A stretch of DNA of 64,000 nt from Dipteris shenzhenensis (Eukaryota; Polypodiophyta; Polypodiopsida; Gleicheniales): NCBI GenBank assembly GCA_047967505.1, contig CM106539.1. The stretch is one strand, 5' to 3'. Below are positions 12,131 through 22,639 of the stretch, in pieces. Position 1 is the stretch's first letter. The number at the start of each line of letters is the position of its first letter. The translations under genes were made by a program, and so were the position numbers. Under the pieces are notes generated by a model. That model did not search any database, was not told the origin of the DNA, and saw only the letters and a list, made by a program, of their open reading frames with translations.

Positions 12131-12135
12131 TGAAG

Positions 12136-12380
12136 TACTTGATATTAAAAATTAAAGTACACACAAGGATGTGCCTTGAAGTGAGCTTTGTACTAATATA
12201 AGTTTTGTTGAAAACAGATAACTGGTTGAAGAGATATGGGCAGTTTACTGAAAGGGGGTAAAAACTGTCATGAAAACAGACTATCAAACACAGAGACTCA
12301 AAGCTTTTTACAGTAGTATCTAATTCAATATCTAATCACATAGAAACATGTGCCTTGAAAGAGCTTCTACCCTGAGGTCT
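12136..12380. other. Unassigned AT-rich stretch
   Basis: No coding or repeat signature seen between the broken 5' end of Gypsy A and the DDE-like pseudogene. A short motif (ATGTGCCTTGAA) occurs twice, at about 12170 and 12348. Confidence 0.4.
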
Positions 12381-12382
12381 CT

Positions 12383-13869
12383 ATGGGAGCCAATGTTTGT
12401 TTAAAGGGAGACCATGAGTGGCACAGGATTGAATGCATTCATGGCACATGCAAGCGTTGCAGGTTGAAGCTAAAGAAGAAGACATTCAATGTCTGTACAA
12501 ATGAAATGAGGGAAGACAACCATGTTGCTCTAAAATGGAGGACATTTGAAAATGTCAATGTTGAAGGATCCGATAAAAAGAGATGGCTATTGTCATATAA
12601 GAGCACCCACCAAGGGAGCTTGTAGGTCACATGGTTCAATCCATCCCAAAATATGTGCTTCACAATTTCATAGCCAGCTGGTAGGATAAGCAATTCAGGA
12701 TGTGCCTTTGCTAATTTTCCCCATGACACTATTGTATCTACATAGATTTTGCAGAAAATTATTCTTTTCAAGAACAAGATGAGATACAAAGTGCTCATTG
12801 GTACAATAAGCACATAATAATTCTTGTGCATATCACGTATAGTCATTTGCTTAATTCTTCCATGCCTGATTCCAATCTTCTTACTGACTCATAGGAGTCC
12901 ATGTCAGTGCAACTCACTTACCATTTTTTCATTTTAGATGATAGGGAACATGACACCCTATTTGTGCAGCATTGTTTTCTACTACATTGGGAATGGCTGA
13001 AGAAGGAAAATCCCCATGCAGAAAATATAAAGCAACATTGGGTGAGGTCCGATGGTGCTGCCTCTCAATTTAAATCAGCACGTGATTCTACTTCGTCTCA
13101 AGGTTCAAATCTTTGATCGGTCTAGACATGATGTGGAATTTCTTTGGGTCTAGCCATGGCAAGGGTGAACATGATGGATGCAGTGCTGTTATTAAGCAAG
13201 ATCTATTTAAACACCAATTAGCATGCCCTCAAGAAGAACTCAATGATGCCCATGATGCTGTAACATGGCTTACAACCAACCTCTCCACCACAGGCACGCA
13301 TTCAACATACAGTAAACAAAGCCTTAAGAATACTGTAGTATGCAGAGTGTTCCATGAAGTGAAGGTGGATGAAGTGCAAAGGAGAAGCCGGAACAATTGC
13401 GAAAAAATTAAAGGAGCTCATGGTCTCCACAGCATATGGGGCTTTTCAAACAACCAACTGATAAAAATGAAAACTTTATTGTTTCTATAGTGCGTGCATC
13501 ATAGGGGATCATGACAATTGTGAGAACATTGCAACTGCGAAGACATGGGAGCAAATTTAAGTTTTCCCTCTACGTCCAGATGGAGTGACAAACAATGGGG
13601 AGACAAACGACTCGCCACAGTATAGGAAGATTTTCAATGACCTCATTGACTATTTGGAAGAGGGGGATAACTTTGCAGTTGTCATAGATTCTAGGGAGAA
13701 TGAGGAAGATGACCCATACTTTCTGTTACATTGCACAAAACCTAAGTATAAGCTTGAGGAAACATTTAAGGATAATTGGGGAACAGCCTATGCGAAGTGG
13801 GATGTAGTAGTCGGAGCTTTTTGGTACAAAAAAACATCCGAGAGGCTGCAATTACGAACTGCTACATAA
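12383..13869 (+). pseudogene. Unrecognised zinc-ligand/DDE-like protein, copy 1 (possible transposase), broken
   Basis: Four consecutive plus-strand pieces make one protein-like order. 12383-12625: Cys pairs (CIHGTCKRCRLK, then FNVCTNEM). 12940-13110: ILDDREHDTLFVQHCFLLHW, then SDGAASQFKSARD. 13113-13490: WNFFGSSHGKGEHDG, then an Ala/Asp-rich helix (LNDAHDAVTWL) and VCRVFHEV. 13508-13869: NCENIATAKTWEQ, then GDNFAVVIDSRENEEDDPYF and a Trp-rich tail. Breaks are a non-homologous gap at 12626-12900, a frameshift near 13085 and a stop/frameshift near 13490-13560. The acidic residues in LDD, SDG and GEHDG are candidates for an RNase H-fold active site (inference). The second copy at 24.5-25.2 kb shares the Cys and LDD regions. 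The family name is unknown to me. Confidence 0.6.
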
Positions 13870-14170
13870 GAGTCCACAAACACGTGTGTACTCTCATCTA
13901 GTAAGAGCTATTAAGTTCCAGATGCAACTTGTGCCACAATGAAAGAAGAGTAAGAGTGTCTTCAAATTGGATTTAGACATGCATAAGTACATCTTGGGGT
14001 GTCTTGGAGTGGTGGACGAGGACGACTAAGACAGTACTAAGAAAATTCATGTAATCTCATTGCAAGGAAACAATATGTCCGCTTGTCCTACAAAATGGAA
14101 TTTGTATTTAGACTACTTTTTAGTATATCCCAAACAACCACCATGCTGGTTTTATTAAATTATTTTTGTG
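13870..14170. other. Unassigned stretch downstream of the DDE-like pseudogene
   Basis: No gene seen. Short repeats of AGTATATCCCAA begin here and pass into the tandem duplication that follows. Confidence 0.4.
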
Positions 14171-14180
14171 AATCCCAAAC

Positions 14181-14780
14181 GATAAAACCCATGCTTGTTT
14201 TTAGTATATCCCAACAATCACTACGTTGGTTTCCCATAACAAATCCACACATCCTACAAATCCATTCATCTTGTAATAATAGAAGCAAACCACTGTGCTA
14301 GTGGCTGTTAATATCCTAGTGCAAACCAACCACTGCCTTGGTGATAACTTATCCTTCACTAATCTTGCACTACTATCATGCTATCCCTACACTACTTCCA
14401 TGCTAACCTAAAATTTGTTGCTCAATGCTATACTAAAACAATGCCCTCTAGACTATTTATCGTTTCGTTAACCGTTAGATTTTATCCCATCCTTGCTTTT
14501 AGTATATGCCAACAACTACTACGCTGGTTTCCCATACCGAATCCATTCATCTTGTAATAATAGAAGCAAACCACCACGTTGGTGGCTGTTCTTATCCTAG
14601 TGGAACCAACCATCATGCTCGCGATAACTTATCCTTCACTAATCCTGCATTACTACCATGCTAGCCCTACACTACTACCATGCTATCGTAAAATTTGTTG
14701 CATAGTGCTAGTGCCCTTTAAACTGGTTATAGTTTACTGTCAGATTTCAACCACCAGGCTACTTAAAACATTTAAGTACT
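14181..14780. repeat. Tandem duplication, unit about 298 bp, two diverged copies
   Basis: Landmarks recur at a spacing of about 298 bp: TTTTAGTATATCCCAACAAT at about 14200 and its variant at about 14498, ATTCATCTTGTAATAATAGA at about 14263 and 14544, and GATAACTTATCCTTCACTAA at about 14342 and 14622. Inside each copy the motif CTACCATGCTA recurs. No coding capacity. Confidence 0.75.
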
Positions 14781-14789
14781 AACATGGAA

Positions 14790-15220
14790 GCAAGTCGATA
14801 CAAAATTAGGTATTACGAGCACCATGAGAATATCCACAAGTTCAAGAAATGTCTGCAAGATTTTTATAATTTCAAAACACAATGACATTTTGCTTTTTCA
14901 AGGAAATTCTAGACTCCCAACTATCTTGTCAACCTCTCTATAGCAAGCATCTCATAGCTCTTGAGGCCAATCTATTGCACAATCGTAGACCTGTTCACAC
15001 ACTCGGATTACTCACTACTTGCTTGACTCTGTTGACTTATACACCCATAGTAACTTCTCCTTTCACTGGGAGTCCTCTTCATTCTAGTCTTTGCACTCTA
15101 TACATCTTTGTGTCATCCTACCAAAAGAAACCTACATCATGAGCTTGACAAGTACCTTAAAGGAGCATGAAAAACAACAGCTAGGCAAATTAACATCTAC
15201 CATCTGTGCCGACTCCAAGT
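14790..15220. other. No gene recognised
   Basis: AT-rich sequence with no convincing ORF, RNA gene or repeat. Confidence 0.4.
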
Positions 15221-15224
15221 AGAG

Positions 15225-15720
15225 ATGGTAAACCTTATTCTCCTTTCTTGGTTCAATATAACCTGCTGATTGTTGCATGTAGACTTCCTCGTCTAGGTAG
15301 CCATTGAGAAAAGCATTCTTGACATCGAGCTAGTACACATTCCATTTTCTGATTATCACTAGTGAGATCAAGAACTATATGGAATCCATCTTTGCTACTA
15401 GAGCATAAGTCTCATCATAATCTTGACCATATTGATGTGCAAATCCTTTTGTAACTAGTCTGGCTTTGTATCTTTGAATACTTCCATCTGGATTGTACTT
15501 CACTTTGTATATCCATTTGTTTGCTATGGCCTTCTTTCTTGGTGGAAGGTCACATAATTCCCAAGTATTATTCTTGTACAAAGCATCCATCGCCGAAGCA
15601 TGTCCTCCTTGTTGTAGCTATTTTCCTCCTTCTTCTCTGGGTCTGTTTTTGTGAGGATGCCATTTAACAGCATTTTCAAATAGAAAAAAAGCATTCCAAA
15701 GTCTTTTGGGTATGCCATAG
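15225..15720 (-). pseudogene. copia reverse transcriptase fragment
   Basis: In minus-strand sense: ALYKNNTWEL, NKWIYKVKYNPDG, RYKARLVTKGFAHQYGQDYD (15375-15590), then after stops LDVKNAFLNGYLDEEVYMQQ (about 15250-15330). This is the N-terminal half of copia RT. No LTR, integrase or YVDD motif is nearby, so it is an isolated scrap. It differs from the copia 2/3 family and from copia 1. Confidence 0.8.
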
Positions 15721-15814
15721 ATTCACAGTAGGTGGATCGATGTATAGAGTTTTGGGGCTAGATTTTATAATGGGCTCTTAGTTGTGTCTGCATTGCACTT
15801 GAGCCTAACCTTCT

Positions 15815-15935
15815 CATTCTTCCATCTCATGTTAGTTGTCTAATCTAGATCTTTCATCTCACATTAGTTGTCTAATTGAAATCTTTCATCTCACATCAAT
15901 TCACTAATCAAAATCTTTCAGTCTCACATTAGTCT
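15815..15935. repeat. Short tandem repeat, unit about 32-35 bp
   Basis: About 3.5 copies of a unit containing TTCATCTCACATTAGTTGTC, with spacers CTAATCTAGA/CTAATTGAAA. Copies diverge progressively. The remainder of 15720-16440 shows nothing assignable. Confidence 0.7.
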
Positions 15936-16441
15936 TTAAGATCTTTTGCCCAAATGGAAAATTGAGTTGTAGCATCTACTTTCTCATAGTAGATAGATGT
16001 AGCATGCAAGCACATTTGACCTGTCCATGACCTGGGCAATGGCAAATGAAATTCTCTACATAGCAATTTTGTATGCACAAACACTCCAAAGCAAAAAGCA
16101 TGCACAAGGTGGTACCACACAGGCCATCGGCGGATACAACAATCATCTATGATGGGGGTATGGTAGACCATGCATTTCGAACTTGGTTGCATAGCAGGAT
16201 AGGCATTCGATTTAACTATTGTGGCCATCAATACCCTCGGGGGGGTCATTATGTATAAAGCCCCTATATCACGTGCGCTCAAGGCCTATTTTTAAAATCC
16301 CTTATCTGTAATTTTTTCATTAATAAAATGTACCCCTTTTCTATACAAATTTGTAAATTTTCTCCAAAACTATTTTAAATAGTCTCTTACATATATTTAT
16401 TTTTGTAAATTTTAGAAATTAAAAATATCCTTCTGTTGAAC

Positions 16442-17830
16442 TCATGTGATAGGGTTACACATGATGAGTGACCCCCTCGAGTCAATACCACAGTCTTCCT
16501 CTGTACATGACAAAAGTTGCTTCTTGATTGTTTCCTCCCTCATCCTAAGGCTGCGGATGTTCTCCTTCATGTCCTCCACTTTTTGCTCACTCTGTGCAAC
16601 AGCTTCATCTAAATCCCTCAGCATCTGTTGAAGCCATGTAAATTGTTGAAAAATATCTTCATGGGCCATTTCCAAGACTTTCACTCTAGTTTGGAAATTT
16701 CTCAAGATGACAGAATGCTCGTCATAACTATCGAAAGCCACGGCAAGCTCATGCAAATATCTATTCTGATCTTCTTGCAGGGTCTTGTACCTTGCTCTTT
16801 GGACTTCCAACAGTGTTTCGAGGAAACAACCCTCACTATGGCTGCTACAAATTGCACCACTGTGGCTAGAACTATTTCCTGTGGCCTTGAAGCGCTCTTG
16901 TGATTCCTGCATCACCTTTCTGGTTTCTGCATTCTCCCTTTTCAGCTCCTCCATCATCTGGTCTTTTTCAATGTTCAATGCATTCTGCATGTTGCAGAGC
17001 TATTTGTAAAGACCCGACTTTTCGGCTCTCTGATCTTCAAGATCCTTTCGCATCTTTTCTAGCTCCTTCTGCACCATGTCCCCATCATTTCTCACTTCTT
17101 CAAGTCTATCTCAAAGCTCCTTCATGCAATTAGTCGCTTCTTCTCTTCTATGCCTTTCGACGTCGACCAATTTTGTAGCGGCCTCAGTTTGCTCTTGTGC
17201 TTGCAAGGCCCTCGCTTATGCCTCCTCTACCTTGGCTTTTACACCTTCCCTAAGACTTTTCTCAAGTTGCACTGCCTTTGCTACATCGGTGGCTTTCTCT
17301 TATAGAAAAGTCATCTTTTGAGACATTAGGTGCATTGTAGCTCTAGCGGGCTGAGGTGACAATTGGGATTTTCCATCTGCTTAATTCTTCAATTTGGTTA
17401 ACACGCTCTTGGAGATCGCTCTTGAGAAAGATATATCACATCCTTTCAGTTGCTCTACTGCTGCTTGAACCTACCAGAACTTGCAGGTTCCTCTCGTATC
17501 AGGAAAGAAGTGAATGGTGTTCTTAAGCACATCTTAGAGGACTGTTGGCAAGATCGAAATCTTGACTCCACCATCTTTACTAATTTGAGCATTGGTGTAT
17601 ACATCTAGAATATCCTGTCTCTTCCACTACTTCTTGAAAAAGTGTGCTTGCAAACTACCTTCAAAAATTCCTAGAGCATTTTCAGTCACGCTTTCATTGA
17701 TGGTAATATTCTGACCTTGATAAACTAGTTTCCCGTCCTTCACATTCACCTCCTGTACTAACCTAGTGAAGTTTTGGACAACATCCAAATTGGGCTTTTG
17801 AAGAGCGAGAGAGGAGCTCCCATATGTCAT
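16442..17830 (-). pseudogene. Coiled-coil protein pseudogene of a dispersed repeat family
   Basis: Minus-strand start near 17828 (MTYGSSSLALQKPN), end at 16442 (CNPIT). The N-terminal about 65 residues are globular (VQNFTRLVQEVNVKDGKLVY). After stops and a Pro-rich break comes a long Glu/Lys/Gln-rich heptad region rich in predicted coiled coil (KAKVEEA, LEEVRNDGDMVQKELEKM, EELKRENAETRKVMQ, LDEAVAQSEQKVEDMKENI). At least six in-frame stops, mostly at expected Gln or Trp positions. The last ten codons and following 40 bases recur at 28743-28813, so this is a mobile or multi-copy family. I do not recognise the protein; a retroelement gag-like or captured host protein are both possible. Confidence 0.55.
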
Positions 17831-17948
17831 GGTTTCAACATTAGGGGAGGAGGGGCTCTTGCAGTGTGCGGGGGATGAAAGATTGTATGAGGAGCTCTTG
17901 GACTATGCAAGGTCCATTACGAGAGGGGATGGAAGTTGTAGGAAGAGT

Positions 17949-18098
17949 GCAAGGGAGATAGAAGTGGTTGAGAGGGATAGAAGATGAAACAATGAAGGAA
18001 ATGGAATAGTGGAGGCTTGAGTTTGCGGCCCGATTGCAAGGGAGAAAGAAATGGTTGAGAGGGATGGAAGATGAAGTGGTGAAGGAAATGGGATAGCA
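17949..18098. repeat. Direct duplication, about 61 bp, period 87
   Basis: GCAAGGGAGATAGAAGTGGT at 17949 and GCAAGGGAGAAAGAAATGGT at 18036 start two similar purine-rich blocks ending GGAAATGGRATAG. On the minus strand this is a pyrimidine-rich leader just upstream of the coiled-coil pseudogene. Confidence 0.75.
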
Positions 18099-18114
18099 GT
18101 TTGTAGCCTGACTA

Positions 18115-18860
18115 CATTGTCAAGGTGAGAGCCACCATGGTGGCTGTAGCCTGCTGACTACTATCAAGGTGAGAGCCACCATAGTGGTTGGCCCGCATTT
18201 TGAATAATTCAAGGTGGCAATACTAACTTGCATGCTAATGAATGATTAGAGGTGGTAACATCTAAGGTTTCCAGCCACGTTGGTGGTGGTGATTGAGACC
18301 CACCGAGCTAGTAGTTAATTAATGATTACTATGAGTGTAGTAAATTACTAATCACTAGCCTTGCATGCTCAAGAGAGTACTAGAATGCATGGTAATGAGG
18401 GATTAGAGGTGATTACACTTCATGATTTACTTTTGTGGGAATTACTGCCCGATGGTGGTGGTTGTCATCAGTCATGTCTGTCATGGTGGGTACGATTCCA
18501 TCGTACCACCGCTCACCCACCACCACACTTTAGGATGCATGATCACTACGAGTGAAGTAAAAATTACCAGTCACCAGGCTCGTATGATCAATAGAGAACT
18601 AGAGTGCATGGTAATGAGTGATTAGAGCTTCATGATTTACCTTTGTGGGAATTACTGCCCGGTGGTGGTAGCTCTCATCAGCCACATCTGTCGTGGCTAA
18701 GATTCCAAAGGGCTAGCAGCAATTAATTACCAACCACCAGAGTGGCACAACATGGCATCCTTCTTAATGATTACCAACCTGTCTGCAGGATTCCACCACG
18801 GTGGCCGTCAGCAATTAATATGGATGGAACCCTGGGCTCCAGCCACCGTGGTGGCTCAAA
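18115..18860. repeat. Repeat block with CCACCATGGTGG palindromes and a 221-bp duplication
   Basis: A 16-bp perfect palindrome, AGCCACCATGGTGGCT, is at 18130-18145, with near-palindromic variants at about 18792 and 18841-18856. CAAGGTGAGAGCCACCAT repeats at 18121 and 18165 (period 44). A larger duplication starts at 18373 and again at 18594, sharing GCATGGTAATGAG and TTTGTGGGAATTACTGCCCG. No coding. Confidence 0.7.
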
Positions 18861-18868
18861 CCTTATAA

Positions 18869-18878
18869 TATATATAAG
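18869..18878 (+). promoter_or_regulatory. Possible TATA box
   Basis: TATATATAAG precedes a pyrimidine-rich stretch (18905-19110) with repeated TTTGCTCCACA/CATGCTCTACT motifs, as in a plant core promoter or an LTR. No convincing gene follows, so it may belong to a decayed LTR. Confidence 0.3.
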
Positions 18879-19179
18879 ATCCATGGCATTTGGCATTTTA
18901 CTACGTTGTCTGATCCACCCATGCTCTACTATTTTGCTCCACATGCTCTGCTACTTTGCTCCACACCCCTCTTCCAGTTATTTTCTGCCCCTGCTCTACT
19001 TTGCTCCATGCTCCCTCCTCAAACTCTCATCACTACATCTGCCCCCTACTCATCTACTCATCCACTCATTTTCAACATGCTTATTACCACCCCCTTTCGA
19101 TGCTCTGTGATCCCAATAATATCTGCCTTCTCATATAAGGTGATTGTGTTGCACTCACCTAGAGTAGAAATCTCATAGA

Positions 19180-20000
19180 AATGCTAGCACTAGTGGAGCC
19201 CCTTCATTCCCATAGGCAATTCCCCACACATCTGAATGTCATCACCTTAGATGAGATGCTCACAGAGGGCCTCTTTATGGCTGTGTTGTATGGGTTCCCC
19301 CTAAATGTTGATGAAGGCCTCATTATTTTCAGAGCAGAGTACTCTCGACTTGCTGGGGGGTCTGTAATCTGAGTCCTGGCAATGTGCATGGTCTTCGGCC
19401 TCTCCATCATATCCTCCTTTGGCTCCCTAAAAATTTTTAATGCAACAGGATAGACTGGTGGAAAAATGAGTTGTACAAATTTCCTCTTGCTCAGACGAGG
19501 CTCTCAGCAATGGTTGGATGTAATCTTTTGGGCTCTCCACGATCTTTTGGCTCAATGGATGTAATATTTTGGTCTCTAAGGCATATGTAATCTCTATTTG
19601 TTCAATTTGAGGCTCTCAGTATGCACTATTGTTAGCTTTTATATTTGTATTTGAATGGCTATGGCCGCTACCTATAATATTTTGGCCTTTAAGGCTCTCA
19701 GCAATTGTTGAGTTTTTATAAATGTAAGATCCTCTATTCAATTTTTGCTCAGTATAAGTTGATAATTTTTATATAACCTGTTATTGGACGTAGATGTACA
19801 TTGTAATCTCTTTTGCTCAATTTTCACTCGATAAATTGTACTTTTTCCCTCATTTATATTTACTGCAACAAGGACTAAAATACGAGGAAAGAAGGACTAC
19901 AATTTTCTTGGTTTATGACAAAAATAGTGCTAAAATAGCTGTAATGACCCCACCATTGTGGTTGCATGGAGATACATCTAGAAAAATACAATTAAACTTT
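19180..20000. other. No gene recognised
   Basis: Contains degenerate repeats of GGCTCTCAGCAAT and TTTTGG..TCTAAGG at 19500-19700. One short open frame (19181-19372) has no recognisable features. Confidence 0.4.
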
Positions 20001-20003
20001 TAA

Positions 20004-20169
20004 AAAATGCAATTGATGATATGGCCCTTGAGGGGTCCCCTCTAGGGGCAAGGGCCATATCGACATGCATTATACAATATCCAAGATGCCATTGGACAGA
20101 AATGGCATGTCGATATGGCCCTTGCCCCTAGAGGGGACCCCTTAAGGACCATTTCGTCAATTGCATTTT
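20004..20169. repeat. Long inverted repeat: 65-bp arms, 36-bp loop (hairpin)
   Basis: Left arm 20004-20068 and right arm 20105-20169 are reverse complements with 4 mismatches. The loop-proximal 36 bp, including CTAGGGGCAAGGGCCATATC, are perfectly paired. The RNA from either strand would form a near-perfect stem. Arms start AAAATGCAATTG. It could be a small foldback/MITE or a young hairpin-RNA locus; no obvious target-site duplication was found. Confidence 0.85.
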
Positions 20170-20214
20170 GCTTGGTTGCACAACGGAATACATTTTCCTT
20201 GGTACACAAATATA

Positions 20215-20830
20215 TAACTCCAAGAACCAGAATGGTGGCTTTCATAGACCTCCTTCTATTTGCCAGTGTGCTGGTCATCATAGAACTCAGCCTGTAATAC
20301 ATAAAAATAGGTAATGGAGATATAACTCCAAGAACCAACACAGTGGTATCTCCAAGACAACCTTGAATTTTGGGCAATGACAGGCCATTAGGCCAGAGAC
20401 TATGCTGAGGTGATGCTCAAAATGATAGATTGTGTCTCATTATTATGCCAAAAACTAGTGCGGTGGTCTCTCCAAGCCAACCTATGATTTGCATGGGCTG
20501 CGGGCAAAGATGCAGCAAAACGTTGCATGATGACAGGTGGTTAGGCCAGAGATTACATTGCGGCGGTGTTCAGAATGATAGATTGCATTTAATAATTATG
20601 CGAAGAACCAGCGAGGTGGTCTCTCCAAGCCAGCATTCAATTTTAATGATCTACATGGTTGCGTTCCCAATGACAAGTGGCAAAGCTACAAAAAAAGGCT
20701 GCACGATGATAAGTGATTAGGCTACGTAGGCCAGAGACTGCACTGTGCGAAGCAATGTAGAGATGTCATGTGTCGAGCTATGCAGTGTTCTGAACAAATA
20801 CATTGTGTCTCACTAAAGTATGCCAATGCG
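20215..20830. repeat. Tandem repeat, unit about 110-150 bp, four to five diverged copies
   Basis: Each copy begins with CCAAGAACCA followed by GGTGGTCTCTCCAAGCCA-like sequence at about 20218, 20328, 20450 and 20600. GCCAGAGACT and AATGATAGATTG recur within. Copies are diverged. No coding. Confidence 0.75.
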
Positions 20831-20989
20831 CCTTCGTGATGTTGGGAAAATTTCCGATGAGAGCGCGGGTCCATGCAAAATTCAAATATTCCCCTAGGAG
20901 TGCATCGCGTCGTAGCCCCAAAATGGCCCCAAAAATAGTTCCGTGATTGGCTACACCCAAGTAAATGTTGACCCTCTTGACCATGCAAG

Positions 20990-21870
20990 TGGGATTCAAT
21001 AGCCATAATATTTTTCATTGGCCTTAATCTATGTGAGTTTAAGTCCCCCGCAAGGTACCATGGCCCTCATGTTCCATTTGCATGACTAGAATACCACCGA
21101 GGCATTTCTATGAACTAGAAGCTAAGGATTCAATATGGGTAAAAACATAAAAGTGTTCATTCTTGACCATGAAAATGGTATCTTATGCTCATCTTATGGC
21201 CATGATATTTTGTATGGACCTCAATCTATGTGATTTTATGGACCTCGCAAAGTATCGTGGCCATTGGATCCCATTTGCATGACTTGACTACCATCGAGAC
21301 ATTTTAATGGACCACTAGAAGAGAGAATCCATGGGAAAAAACATGGATATGTTTGTTCTTGACCATGCCAATAGGATCCAATGGTCATGGACAACAACGT
21401 ATGTGAGTTTAAGTCCATTGCAAATTATCATGGCCATAGGGTCCCATTTGCATGACTAGAATACCAGCAAGGAATTTTTATGAACCAGAAGAGGGGATGC
21501 ATGGACACAAAAGAATGGAAATGTTCAATCTTGACCATGCAAATGGCATCCTATGGCCATGATATTTTGCACAAGCCTCAATCTAGGTGAGTTTCAGTTC
21601 CTTTCAAAGTATCATGGCCGTCAAATCCCAAAAGAGGGGATGCATGAGGAAAAACATGGAAACGTTTGTTCTTGACCGTGCAAATGGGTTTGATGGCCAT
21701 GATATCTTGCATACTCCTCAATCTAGGTTAGTCCCTTGTAAAGTATCATGGCCATTGGGTACCATTCTCATGACTAGAATACATTCCAGACATTTTTATA
21801 AACCATAAGAAGGGACGCATAGGCAAAAAACATGGAAATGTTCATTCTCGACCATGCAAATGAGATCCAT
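20990..21870. repeat. Tandem repeat, unit about 135-180 bp, about five copies
   Basis: CATGGCCATGATATTTTG, CCTCAATCTAGGTGAGTTT, CCATTTGCATGACTAGAAT and TTCTTGACCATGCAAATGG recur in the same order. The CCTCAATCTA-like landmark is at about 21024, 21219, 21390, 21577 and 21717. This is a decayed satellite-like array without coding. Confidence 0.75.
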
Positions 21871-21900
21871 GCTTCATCCATGCTTGACATGGCTTAAGCT

Positions 21901-22485
21901 ATGAGGAAAAGAAAGCATCAACAAAAAGCAAGGATGAAGCAAGCTGTTACAGATCAGGCTACTATTGAAGTTGACCTGGACAAGGGACGAAAGATAGCGA
22001 ATGTTTTGCTGAAACAAACAAGCAGAACGGACTCATTAGCTAGAAAGGATACCTTTGAAAAAATCATTTCTCATCCCCGTGCCAAGCATTTGTATAATGC
22101 CAAACAATGATGAACTTCAGTTTGTAGGGAGAAATTGTATCCAACATCCGCAACACCTTAAGCCATGCCAAGCAACCACAGACCTCTAATGAAGTTTTCT
22201 TCAAACGGTCTACCATGATGATGGTGATGAATGCTAATGGACCAAAATACTAGGAATTTAACATTACAAAAGCCTCAAAGCTTTTGGGTCTCCATAGAAG
22301 GAATTTTTACTGTACAAAATCTTGTTTATTGGTCAAATATTAGGGAATGTTGTTTCTATCCATGTGCCAAAGAAAACAATGACGATGTACCATCATTACA
22401 CATGAGGTTCAAGATATTGTCTTTACATTTTGGACTCAGGAAAGAAGGGTGTACCCCAATAAGAAAGATGTATGTTGAAGCATGA
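21901..22485 (+). other. Two short open frames, unrecognised
   Basis: 21901-22110 could encode 69 residues, Lys/Arg/Gln-rich at the N-terminus (MRKRKHQQKARMKQ); 22231-22485 could encode 84 residues with VSIEGIFTVQNLVYW and a Cys cluster. Neither shows a family motif. They lie between two repeat arrays and may be parts of the DDE-like element or chance ORFs. Confidence 0.2.
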
Positions 22486-22639
22486 AGCATCCTATCCACC
22501 TTCTTGAGGAACCTTAGGTCCATGCACTCATTGCTTTATAGCATTCATGGGACTTTTATTGGGTACTTACAATAGACACAACAATACTTTACACATTCAT
22601 TGTCCCCCCATAACTTCTATGGATTTTTGGATTTGGATT

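Larger units (their letters stand above)
3250..12135 (-). mobile_element. Gypsy LTR retrotransposon A (Athila/Tat-like), 5'-truncated, split by copia 2
   Basis: On the minus strand the order is linker/pre-RT, RT, RNase H, integrase, 3' UTR, the same as Gypsy B (44-56 kb) and C (35-61 kb). Copia 2 is inserted between the N- and C-terminal halves of RT; the halves rejoin across a TCACA duplication. Homology to B stops abruptly near 12135 at the 5' side, before protease and gag, so the element is 5'-truncated and no 5' LTR is seen. The 3' side runs to about 3722 as coding, then to between 3250 and 3480 as 3' UTR resembling that of B; no 3' LTR is recognisable. Confidence 0.8.

Noticed and set aside
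19181-19372. 63-codon open frame after a TATA-like box
   Set aside because: No motif, no splice or poly(A) context that I can support.
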